From Azohydromonas australica DSM 1124 (GTDB lineage Bacteria; Pseudomonadota; Gammaproteobacteria; Burkholderiales; Burkholderiaceae_C): DNA of 38,266 bases. The translations under genes were made by a program, and so were the position numbers. The stretch spans positions 124,055 to 162,320 of the forward strand of contig NZ_KE387215.1 of NCBI RefSeq assembly GCF_000430725.1. The letters run 5' to 3'. This document shows positions 24,459 through 30,541 of this stretch, in pieces (positions within the stretch are counted from its first letter, which is position 1; every line of letters starts with the position of its first letter). The notes beneath the pieces were generated by a model, which saw only the letters and a list, made by a program, of their open reading frames with translations, made no database searches and was not told where the DNA came from.

Positions 24459-24635
24459 TCACCTTGTCGTCCAACTCACCGCTCGCAGATGCACGCATGC
24501 CGGCCAGCGACAGATGGGGCCCGTACCCCTTCTCGCCAGGATGGTCAGCCACCCCCTGCTATCCGTGTCGCAGTCGGCCAGCATCTGCTTCAGATCGGTC
24601 ACTGTCAGGCCGTTGGGAGATCGCAGGGTTTGCAT
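24459..24635 (-). CDS. 58-residue protein in the mobilisation operon
   Basis: This short gene begins at ATG 24633-24635 with TTTGGAG at ideal spacing and ends six bases before the MobC-like gene. The product begins MQTLRSPNGLTVTDLKQMLA and continues with DCDTDSRGWLTI; the LTVTDLKxML motif recurs in small plasmid and phage proteins. The C-terminus has two cysteines and is basic. No function is known. A longer frame upstream (to 24686) has no ribosome site and overlaps the terminator-side region, so I use the inner ATG. Confidence 0.55.
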   Translation of the reverse strand: MQTLRSPNGLTVTDLKQMLADCDTDSRGWLTILARRGTGPICRWPACVHLRAVSWTTR

Positions 24636-24706
24636 GGGACTCCAAAGATAGAAAACATTAGAAAAACTGAGAAGCCCGGTAGGCACAGTGAACTCATTTG
24701 TGCCAC
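24636..24706. promoter_or_regulatory. AT-rich segment with inverted repeat, candidate oriT or mob promoter
   Basis: The segment is clearly AT-richer than its surroundings and lies between the parB terminator and the mobilisation genes. It has an inverted repeat GGCACA (24682-24687) and TGTGCC (24699-24704) with an 11-base spacer. Both an oriT and the mob promoter are expected about here. No recognised nic sequence was found. Confidence 0.35.
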
Positions 24707-24734
24707 AAAAAAACCAGTTTCTCTGAGAAACTGG
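24707..24734 (-). terminator. Intrinsic terminator of the rep-par operon
   Basis: On the minus strand, 13 bases after the parB stop, a perfect 10-bp stem (CCAGTTTCTC paired with GAGAAACTGG, one-base centre, 24714-24734) is followed directly by seven T (24707-24713). Confidence 0.93.
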
Positions 24735-24747
24735 CTCTTGTTCCGGA

Positions 24748-25728
24748 TCAATCGCTCGCGAAACCCACCAACCGGAGGTCGGCCGCAGCCACCATCAGCC
24801 GGCGCGTGCTTCCTGGCCGGCGCCCGTAGAAGTGGCCCGGCGCAGGCGGCACGGTAGCCGTGTCCAGCGCCAGTGGCTGTCCCTTGTATTCGGCCATTAC
24901 CACCGGCATGACCGGCGCTGGGTTCGCTGCTTGAACAGCAGCCGAGGATGAGGCTGGTTTGGCCGGCGTCTTGGTGTCCGGGGTTTTGACCTGTGCAGGT
25001 GCAGGTGCAGGTGCAGGTGCAGGGGTTTCGATTACAGGGGCCAAGTCAGGCCGCACCGCTGGCACCTCAAGCTGCTCGCGCAGTGCAGCGATGGCCGCGC
25101 GTGGAATCTCCGGTTGAGCGGCCACCCACGACTCCACCGCCTGTGGATGATCTGCGTACAGCCGACGCAGTTCATACGCCTCGTTGACCCCGGCTAGCTT
25201 ACCGGTGCGCAAGGCATGCACAACGATGTCCGGTGCTTCGATGAGTGCTGCGGTCTTGGAAATGAAGCCCTTACTCTTTCCCAAGCGCCGCGCTATCTCC
25301 TGCTGCTCCATGCCCTCGGCCAGCCGCGCCTTGATGAACAGCGCGAGCTCCAGAGGCTTCAGCCCGTCGCGCTGCTCGTTCTCAATGACTTGGTCAAACG
25401 AGTCGGCTGTGCGGTCGATGAAGTACGGGATGTCGGGCAGGCCCAGCAAGCGTGAGGCGCGCAGCCGGCGCGCACCGAAGTTCAGCATGTACCGGCCGGG
25501 CTCGGTTGGGTGAGGGCGCAGGGACACTGGTGACTTAACGCCGCCGCTGACCTTGATGCTGTCTGCCAGCTCCTGCAGCGTTTCCTCGTTGAACTCCGTC
25601 CGCGGCTGGTTCGGGTCTTCGTCGATGAGCTCCAGCGCCATGCGTGGCGCTTCCTCGCTGCGCGGCTGGTCATCGAACTGGCTGACGTCGAGCAGATCGG
25701 GCAGTTTGAAGTTCGGCAATGCAGCCAT
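24748..25728 (-). CDS. parB: ParB/KorB-family partition and regulatory protein
   Basis: The 326-residue protein has a ParB N-terminal domain (DPNQPRTEFNEETLQELADS, then YMLNFGARRLRASRLLGL, the arginine-rich nucleotide-binding box), a helix-turn-helix (EGMEQQEIARRLGKSKGFIS), a Pro-Ala linker and a C-terminal SH3-like domain (GHFYGRRPGSTRRLMVAA, DLRLVGF) of the KorB type. KorB of IncP plasmids both segregates the plasmid and represses its promoters, so this protein may do both. ATG 25726-25728 overlaps the parA stop by one base (TGATG); a GTG one codon earlier is also possible. A hexamer repeat in the linker is listed separately. Confidence 0.9.
   Translation of the reverse strand: MAALPNFKLPDLLDVSQFDDQPRSEEAPRMALELIDEDPNQPRTEFNEETLQELADSIKVSGGVKSPVSLRPHPTEPGRYMLNFGARRLRASRLLGLPDIPYFIDRTADSFDQVIENEQRDGLKPLELALFIKARLAEGMEQQEIARRLGKSKGFISKTAALIEAPDIVVHALRTGKLAGVNEAYELRRLYADHPQAVESWVAAQPEIPRAAIAALREQLEVPAVRPDLAPVIETPAPAPAPAPAQVKTPDTKTPAKPASSSAAVQAANPAPVMPVVMAEYKGQPLALDTATVPPAPGHFYGRRPGSTRRLMVAAADLRLVGFASD
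24994..25023. repeat. Five tandem TGCAGG hexamers in the parB linker
   Basis: Five exact copies of a six-base unit encode alternating Pro-Ala residues between the HTH and the C-terminal domain of ParB. Changes in copy number would keep the frame and only alter linker length. Confidence 0.85.
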
Positions 25729-26549
25729 CACGCAGCTCCCATCAACGTTGCGATCCGGTGCAGCACCGGCTTGACTTCGGACCAAGCTTCGCGAGCGGCG
25801 GTCTTGCGCCCCGATCCCAAAAACTGCCCCGCCGCCTGATATTCCCTGATGACATCCGCCTCGCGGATGCGAGCGAAGTCGTTCCCGGTCTTGGGATCGT
25901 CCACCATCGTCAGCAGGTGCTGCCGGTAGGCCGGCGTGCTCATAAGCAGTTCCAGCACGGAAAGCTGGAAGGTCGTCTTCTTAACCAGCATGGGCAGCAT
26001 GCCCAGGAACCGCAGGCGACGGTTGTAGCCACGCTGCTGCAACATGAAGATTCCCACGCGGGGGTGGTTGTAGAGGTCGGCCAGCCCGTCGATGGCTTCC
26101 TGAGTCAGCGTGATCGGCGCCAGCGCGAAGTCGCTGGCCACCAGTGCCGCGAGCATCCGAATGTCCGGCGCCGGGTTGGTGTCAATGATGGCGAAGTCAA
26201 AACGATCGCCATGGCGGGCCAGAAATCCGCGCAGGTTCTTGGCGAACTCGTTGTAGCGATCCGGGGATCGTTCCAGAGCCTGCAGCGGGAGCTTGTCCTG
26301 GGGCACCAGCACCATCGGTGCGTCTTCCACGGTAGCTTCGGGGTCCGTCATCAGCTTGTCAGCAGTGACGCTAGACACCATGCATTTGCCGGATTTCGTG
26401 AGCGGCTCAGTGAAGTTGCCCTGATGGTCGAAATCCAGGCACAGCACGCGGTGCCCGAGGCTGCGCAGGTAGTGGGCCAACATGGTCGCCGCGGCCGACT
26501 TGCCGACGCCGCCCTTCTGGTTGGTGAGAGTGAGGGTTCGCATGGTCAC
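25728..26549 (-). CDS. parA: ParA/IncC-family partition ATPase
   Basis: The 273-residue protein carries the deviant Walker A motif TNQKGGVGKSAAATM (both signature lysines, K12 and K17), a Walker B-type DFDHQGN and the A' motif FAIIDTNPAPD. These place it in the ParA/MinD group. It forms dynamic gradients on the nucleoid and segregates the plasmid with ParB. There is no N-terminal HTH, so it is the small ParA type; a separate ribbon-helix-helix protein encoded just upstream probably does the repression. The GTG at 26547-26549 overlaps that gene's stop in a GTGA; ATG 26543 two codons later is an alternative start. Confidence 0.93.
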   Translation of the reverse strand: MTMRTLTLTNQKGGVGKSAAATMLAHYLRSLGHRVLCLDFDHQGNFTEPLTKSGKCMVSSVTADKLMTDPEATVEDAPMVLVPQDKLPLQALERSPDRYNEFAKNLRGFLARHGDRFDFAIIDTNPAPDIRMLAALVASDFALAPITLTQEAIDGLADLYNHPRVGIFMLQQRGYNRRLRFLGMLPMLVKKTTFQLSVLELLMSTPAYRQHLLTMVDDPKTGNDFARIREADVIREYQAAGQFLGSGRKTAAREAWSEVKPVLHRIATLMGAA

Positions 26550-26713
26550 CGGGCCTTCTCCGTAGCAGCCGGTTTGCCGGTTTGCTTGTGACGCTTGAGG
26601 TACTCATCGAGCGCGCGCCGGATGTGCTCAGAGAGGGACAATTCAGTTCTTGCGGCCAGATCTTCCAGCGCAGCGCGCTGTTGGTCGGGCAGCAGCATGT
26701 TGATTCTCTTCAT
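26546..26713 (-). CDS. 55-residue ribbon-helix-helix protein upstream of parA
   Basis: This short gene lies between the putative rep gene and parA. The product begins MKRINMLLPDQQRAALEDLA and continues ARTELSLSEHIRRALDEYLK. That is a textbook CopG/Arc-type ribbon-helix-helix: one beta strand (KRINMLLP), then two helices with the conserved LSLSEHIRRAL turn. Such small proteins repress partition operons and sometimes act as centromere binders. Its stop overlaps the parA GTG (GTGA), indicating coupled translation. There is no good ribosome site before the ATG, so it may depend on translation of the upstream gene. Confidence 0.85.
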   Translation of the reverse strand: MKRINMLLPDQQRAALEDLAARTELSLSEHIRRALDEYLKRHKQTGKPAATEKAR

Positions 26714-26721
26714 GCGCGCAT

Positions 26722-26742
26722 CATACGCATAGTTTACGTATG
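26722..26742. promoter_or_regulatory. Inverted repeat at the rep/RHH junction, possible operator
   Basis: CATACG (26722-26727) and CGTATG (26737-26742) form a 6-bp inverted repeat with nine AT-rich bases between. It spans the rep stop codon just upstream of the ribbon-helix-helix gene and could be its autoregulatory site. The short arms keep confidence low. Confidence 0.3.
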
Positions 26743-27798
26743 TGCGAACTGCCGCTTGGCCAGGATCGCCGCCGCCTCGACCACTTCCAAGAATCGCAAC
26801 CGGCCAGCCTGGGCCGCCTCAACGATGCGGGGCAGGGCATCCGGCGGCACATCACCATGCAGCCACTCACAGTAGGTGCGCCGGTGCTCGACGCATCCGC
26901 CGGCATGGACCTCTACCAGCACGGCGCCGCCGATTTTCGCCAACCACTGCCCGGCATGGGCCGCCAGGAACCCCGGCACGTCGGCCTGTGGCGCCTCCAC
27001 GCGCGCATGTTCCGGCGCGGGTGCCGCGGCAGTCCCACCACCGCCTGCCAAGGCCGCCGATGGCACCACAGGCCGCGTCCAGTTCTCGCCGCTGTGGATC
27101 AGGTAGACAAGGTAACCCTCGGGGTCGCGGGCGCGCAGGATCGCCGGCAGGCGGTGCGCCATGATGTGCTGCACCCAGACATTCGCGCGCCTGGCCACAC
27201 CCAGAACCTTCTTGATCTGGGCCGGCACCAGCACCTGCAGCAGCGGGGCTAGATCCTTGCGAACCTGGAATCGCTTGCCTTCCGCCGTAGTGGTGGCGAT
27301 GGGCTGTTCAGGGGTTGGGTGTTCTTCCTCATCGGCCCGGGGCATAGCCTCTTGGCCCCCTGAAAGGGTTTGTTCTTTATCCAGTGGCGGCGCAACTTTT
27401 TGCGCCTGGTCCCCGAAGAGGAGGGCGCGGGCCTTGGGCGTCAGGTAGGTGTGCCAAACGGGGGTACGCCGGCCGCGCAACACAGGCGCTGGCCGCTCGA
27501 TCAGACCCACAGCAACGAGGTCGCTGTGCGCATAGGACACCGTGCGCTCGCTGTATCTAAGCGCTAGCTCCAGCTCGTCGCTCTTGAGCTCGAAGCAAGC
27601 GCCAGAACCGAGCCGGTGGAGATCCACCTTGCCAAGGTGCTCACGCAGCACGCGGTACGCGCGCCGCTTCAGGGAACTCAGCTCGCCGTGCAGGTAGTGC
27701 GCGTCAAGGCGGCTTTGGGCAGCCAGGATCTTGCCCGGAAGGACGCGCAACAGGTCGGGCAGGCTGACGCCCGCCATCGCTGCGGATTGCGTATGCAT
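26734..27798 (-). CDS. Putative plasmid replication protein, winged-helix type
   Basis: The 354-residue protein has an N-terminal helical domain (LSSLKRRAYRVLREHLG), then a winged-helix section (LKSDELELALRYSERTVSYA, HSDLVAVGLIERPAP) like those of plasmid initiators and primosomal regulators. A linker with low complexity follows, and a C-terminal domain (VRKDLAPLLQVLVPAQIKKV, ending WLHGDVPPDALPRIVEAA). Location at the head of an operon with parA and parB, and facing an intergenic control region, makes replication initiation the best inference. I do not recognise a specific Rep family and see no iteron array nearby. The start ATG 27796-27798 has no clear ribosome site. Confidence 0.6.
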   Translation of the reverse strand: MHTQSAAMAGVSLPDLLRVLPGKILAAQSRLDAHYLHGELSSLKRRAYRVLREHLGKVDLHRLGSGACFELKSDELELALRYSERTVSYAHSDLVAVGLIERPAPVLRGRRTPVWHTYLTPKARALLFGDQAQKVAPPLDKEQTLSGGQEAMPRADEEEHPTPEQPIATTTAEGKRFQVRKDLAPLLQVLVPAQIKKVLGVARRANVWVQHIMAHRLPAILRARDPEGYLVYLIHSGENWTRPVVPSAALAGGGGTAAAPAPEHARVEAPQADVPGFLAAHAGQWLAKIGGAVLVEVHAGGCVEHRRTYCEWLHGDVPPDALPRIVEAAQAGRLRFLEVVEAAAILAKRQFAHT

Positions 27799-28080
27799 GG
27801 GTTTTTAGGGACGAGTGCGCCCACGCGTTGCGCGAACCCCTATTTGCCGGCATACTTCGCTTCACATCACTGACGCGTGGTCTGCCTTCTGGGGGTCACA
27901 CATCACGTAAAGAGCCCAGTCCCCACTGGGCTTTTTGCGTTGTGGGCCACGGATCTACTGATCTACGTCGATCCCATCCTTTCCTTGGTTAGTTGGTTGC
28001 GGGCCGAACTTGGGCCAGATTCAAGGGGCGCATTGTGACGCCCTTTTGGGTGCCTCAGCGACTACTAACGCCGCTCGGCA
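27799..28080. promoter_or_regulatory. Control region upstream of the putative rep gene
   Basis: No coding gene is supported in this 282-base gap. It contains a clear plus-strand terminator (27913-27936) with no plus-strand gene before it, and a weaker plus-strand hairpin (GGGCG/CGCCC, 28026-28043, followed by four T). The layout suits a small antisense RNA controlling rep, or a vegetative origin, but neither is shown. Confidence 0.4.
27913..27936 (+). terminator. Intrinsic terminator, plus strand
   Basis: An 8-bp stem AGCCCAGT/ACTGGGCT with a CCCC loop is followed by a T-run (27932-27936). On the opposite strand no T-run follows, so it works on the plus strand. No protein gene precedes it on that strand. 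Confidence 0.85.
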
Positions 28081-28641
28081 TCACTCTTCAGACATAGAAC
28101 CGCCTGTACTGCTTGACTTGCTCTCACATGTGATCAGCAGTCGCTGCACCTCGCGCGCTTGTATCGGGATACCTGTCGCCGGCACGATGACCCAGTTGCC
28201 AGGTGCACCGAGCGCGACGAAATCGCAAGAGAACGGTGGGCCAGCAGGTGGACCGAGCTCCACTAGGCATGGGATGCGCATCTCCGACACTTGCATCAGC
28301 GCTGGTTCCATGCCGACCGTTAGGACCGGTGCCAGAACTTTGTTCAGTGGTTCGCCAAAGCGTTTCGCGATGACTGCGACCTCATCCATCGGCATTTGGT
28401 AAGCGCCACTCAACCGACGGTAGCCGTTCACTCGGCTCAGTCCCAGTGTTTCGGCAAGCAGGCTGGCGCGCTTCTTCTTAGGTACGCCGTGCCGTTCCAT
28501 GAGCCTGACAACACAGGTCGGAATCAAGCTCTTGTCTTCCTCTGATAGTTCAACGAGCAACTTAGTCGCCATAAGCATGTTGTGTAGTGCCGCGCGATTT
28601 TGCGGGCTGCGCTCATGACGATCTGACCGGGCAAGGCTCAT
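28081..28641 (-). CDS. HTH transcriptional regulator divergent from the transfer operon
   Basis: The 186-residue protein starts at ATG 28639-28641 with AGAAGGA at ideal spacing. Residues 40-95 (VRLMERHGVPKKKRASLLAE, then TLGLSRVNGYRRLSGAY) form a helix-turn-helix like that of BetR-type phage and plasmid regulators, with a following helical section (MDEVAVIAKRFGEPLNKVL). The C-terminal 90 residues (FSCDFVALGAPGNWVIVPAT) look like a small beta domain that may bind a ligand or oligomerise. Placed head-to-head with the conjugation operon across a palindrome-rich region, it is a good candidate for the transfer repressor. Confidence 0.7.
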   Translation of the reverse strand: MSLARSDRHERSPQNRAALHNMLMATKLLVELSEEDKSLIPTCVVRLMERHGVPKKKRASLLAETLGLSRVNGYRRLSGAYQMPMDEVAVIAKRFGEPLNKVLAPVLTVGMEPALMQVSEMRIPCLVELGPPAGPPFSCDFVALGAPGNWVIVPATGIPIQAREVQRLLITCESKSSSTGGSMSEE

Positions 28642-28885
28642 TTTTGTCCTTCTGACGCCATCTTTCGATAAACGTTTTCGTCAGGCGCGCATTTGAGGCA
28701 CAACAGACAGCTGTCTGAAAAGAATTCCATTAGCGTAACGTATACAGACAATTACAAGTGCAAAGTTCACGGAATTGCCAATTTCGTGCCTAAAGACAGT
28801 TAATGTAGCGATAAGCGTACAGATCGGATGATTGTTGCCAAGGAGTGCGGTATGCGTTACTCCAATTCCTATGTGTGCCCTCCTG
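28642..28885. promoter_or_regulatory. Divergent promoter/operator region of the transfer operon
   Basis: This AT-rich gap holds a perfect 14-bp palindrome CAGACAGCTGTCTG (28704-28717), further AGACA half-sites near 28745 and 28794, and a second inverted repeat, CACGGAATTG (28768-28777) against CAATTTCGTG (28779-28788), with one mismatch. A possible plus-strand -35 (TTGCCA, 28775-28780) lies inside the second repeat, although a good -10 is not evident. The region also carries a strong AAGGAG (28840-28845) placed for ATG 28852, which is not in the frame of the following trbM-like gene. Confidence 0.6.
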
Positions 28886-29407
28886 ATGAAACATCTGGCT
28901 GCAACTGCATTGGTTGCCAATGCAGCGTTTGCACCACAAGCGGCGCTGGCGTTTAACGGCTGCAAGGTGCTCCTGTGTTTGACAGGCAATTGGCAGCAAA
29001 TTCAGGAATGCCAGGCCGACGTGCGCGAGGCGTTGCGCTGTATGGCCAGGGGCCGGTGCTGGCCCACCTGCAACGACGCCCCGGGCGTGACGCTGGCCCC
29101 GGCCAGCACCGCTGAGTGTCCGCCGCAGTACGGGCTCTATGAGCTGGACGCCTGCGGCCGGCACGTGATGGTGGGCTGCACGAAGAACATGGCGATCGAC
29201 GTTGCTTTTCAAGGCATGCCGTCCTGGTTGCGCATCTGGACGAACACGGTGGACGGCTCTCAGGCAGTGACGCAATACAGCGAGCCGGCACGGCTGCTCT
29301 ACGGCGAGCACGTCAACTTGCAGTTCGACACCGACTACGCCGCCTGGTTGGCGCTGCAGCCGACCGAGCCGCCGCCGCTTACCTGCATGGATAGCGGCGG
29401 GCACTGA
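28886..29407 (+). CDS. trbM: TrbM-like conjugal transfer protein
   Basis: From ATG 28886 the protein is 173 residues. It has a signal peptide (MKHLAATALVANAAFAPQAA, cleavage after LA) and the TrbM-type cysteine signature (CKVLLCLTGNWQQIQECQAD, CMARGRCWPTC). TrbM is a periplasmic mating-pair factor of unclear role. The start is problematic: the only strong ribosome site (AAGGAG) serves ATG 28852, whose frame gives 34 codons (MRYSNSYVCPPDETSG) and ends at 28956. One lost base near 28880 would join MRYSNSYV to CALLMKHLAATALV, giving a better signal peptide, so a frameshift or a leader ORF is possible. It is the first gene of the conjugation operon. Confidence 0.75.
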   Translation: MKHLAATALVANAAFAPQAALAFNGCKVLLCLTGNWQQIQECQADVREALRCMARGRCWPTCNDAPGVTLAPASTAECPPQYGLYELDACGRHVMVGCTKNMAIDVAFQGMPSWLRIWTNTVDGSQAVTQYSEPARLLYGEHVNLQFDTDYAAWLALQPTEPPPLTCMDSGGH

Positions 29408-29408
29408 A

Positions 29409-29897
29409 ATGCTGACCGTCGAAGCACTGCTGGCTCTGGCCATGCTGCATGCACCGGTCATCCATCCAAACACGGTCGCTCGCATCGTTGAGCACGAGTC
29501 CGGACGCCAGCCCCTGGCCATCGGCGTAAACGGCGCCAGCTTGGAGCACCAGCCGCGCTCCCTGGCACAGGCAATCAACACCGCCCGCGCGCTGCGCGCA
29601 CAGGGCTATGACTTCGACGCCGGCCTTTGCCAAATCAACGTGCGCAACTTCCACAAGCTCGGCCTGGATGAGGTCAGCGTGTTCGACCCGGCCGAAAACC
29701 TGCGCGCGTGCCAAACCGTACTACTGGATTGCTTCCGGCGTGCGCCATCTCCTGATCCCCAAGCCGCGCTGAGGCAGGCGCTCAGCTGCTTCAACAGCGG
29801 CAACCACCAGGCGGGCTTCGCAAGCGGATACGTGAGCCGCGTTGTGAATGTTCCCGCTCCCATCCACGCACTTGCTTCCAAGGAGCATTCCCGATGA
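29409..29897 (+). CDS. virB1: VirB1-like lytic transglycosylase
   Basis: The 162-residue protein opens the peptidoglycan for the secretion channel. It has the SLT fold markers: catalytic glutamate E30 in RIVEHESGRQPLAIGVN, then DAGLCQINVRNF and ALSCFNSGN. It lacks a long signal peptide, although the first residues are hydrophobic. ATG 29409 follows the trbM stop by a single base, and its end overlaps virB2 in an ATGA. Confidence 0.9.
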   Translation: MLTVEALLALAMLHAPVIHPNTVARIVEHESGRQPLAIGVNGASLEHQPRSLAQAINTARALRAQGYDFDAGLCQINVRNFHKLGLDEVSVFDPAENLRACQTVLLDCFRRAPSPDPQAALRQALSCFNSGNHQAGFASGYVSRVVNVPAPIHALASKEHSR

Positions 29898-30205
29898 CCC
29901 GCCGTCTCAAACTCATCCATCGTGCCTGCCAGCACCGTGACGCTCTCTCGGCCTTTCTGGCCGCCGTGGCACTAGCTTCGCTGCCGATGGCCGCGCACGC
30001 CGGCCTGCCCGACATCGCTGGTAAAGCCAACGCCATTGCCGCTTGGCTTATAGGTGCCGGACTGGCCGTAATGACCGGCGCCGTTGTGTGGGCCGGCTTT
30101 CGCGTTTTGTTCCAGGGGGCCGACTTCCGGTCGTTGAGCAACCTGCTGTGGGGCGGCCTGCTCATCGGCGGCGCGGCCATCTTCGCGGCCTTCTTCCTCG
30201 GCTAA
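29894..30205 (+). CDS. virB2: VirB2-like conjugative pilin
   Basis: The 103-residue prepilin has a long signal sequence (ALSAFLAAVALASLPMAAHA, cleavage probably after AHA) followed by two hydrophobic segments (AIAAWLIGAGLAVMTGAVVW and LLWGGLLIGGAAIFAAFFLG) joined by a short polar loop, which is the VirB2/TrbC pattern. It forms the transfer pilus. Its ATG overlaps the virB1 stop. Confidence 0.88.
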   Translation: MTRRLKLIHRACQHRDALSAFLAAVALASLPMAAHAGLPDIAGKANAIAAWLIGAGLAVMTGAVVWAGFRVLFQGADFRSLSNLLWGGLLIGGAAIFAAFFLG

Positions 30206-30211
30206 TCATCC

Positions 30212-30541
30212 ATGTTCGAACGCATCTATAAGGGCGCCACCCGCCCGCCAATGCTGTTCGGCATGCCGCTGAAGGCCGCCATGCCCGTGGGTGGCATGGG
30301 CGTGGTGTTCACCTTCTGGGGCGGCTGGGCGCTGGGCTGGAAGGTGGCCGTGTCTCTTGGGCTCGTGACCATCGCGCTGCTGATGCTCATGCGAGCCATC
30401 ACCTACACGGATGACCAAGCGCTCATGCGGCTGATGAAGGCCCTGCGCCTGAAATTCCTGCACCGCAATAGCGGCAAGTGGGGCTGCCGCAGCTATTCGG
30501 CCACCGTGTATCGAGGGCGCGACGATGCTTGGATTCGGTGA
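30212..30541 (+). CDS. virB3: VirB3-like inner membrane protein
   Basis: The 109-residue protein has the VirB3 layout: a short polar start (FERIYKGATRPPMLFGMPLK) with the usual KGATRP motif, then two close transmembrane segments, and a basic C-terminal tail (RLKFLHRNSGKWGCRSYSA). VirB3 anchors the VirB4 ATPase in the membrane. Its 3' end overlaps virB4 by 17 bases. No clear ribosome site precedes the ATG, so it is probably coupled to virB2. Confidence 0.88.
   Translation: MFERIYKGATRPPMLFGMPLKAAMPVGGMGVVFTFWGGWALGWKVAVSLGLVTIALLMLMRAITYTDDQALMRLMKALRLKFLHRNSGKWGCRSYSATVYRGRDDAWIR

Noticed and set aside
24533..24546. A CATCCTG-like sequence on the minus strand as an IncP-type nic site
   Set aside because: It lies inside the 58-residue coding gene and lacks the surrounding IncP oriT structure; one short match is expected by chance.
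28022..28047. A second plus-strand terminator (GGGCG/CGCCC followed by TTTT)
   Set aside because: The stem is only five pairs and the T-run short, so I mention it only within the control region.
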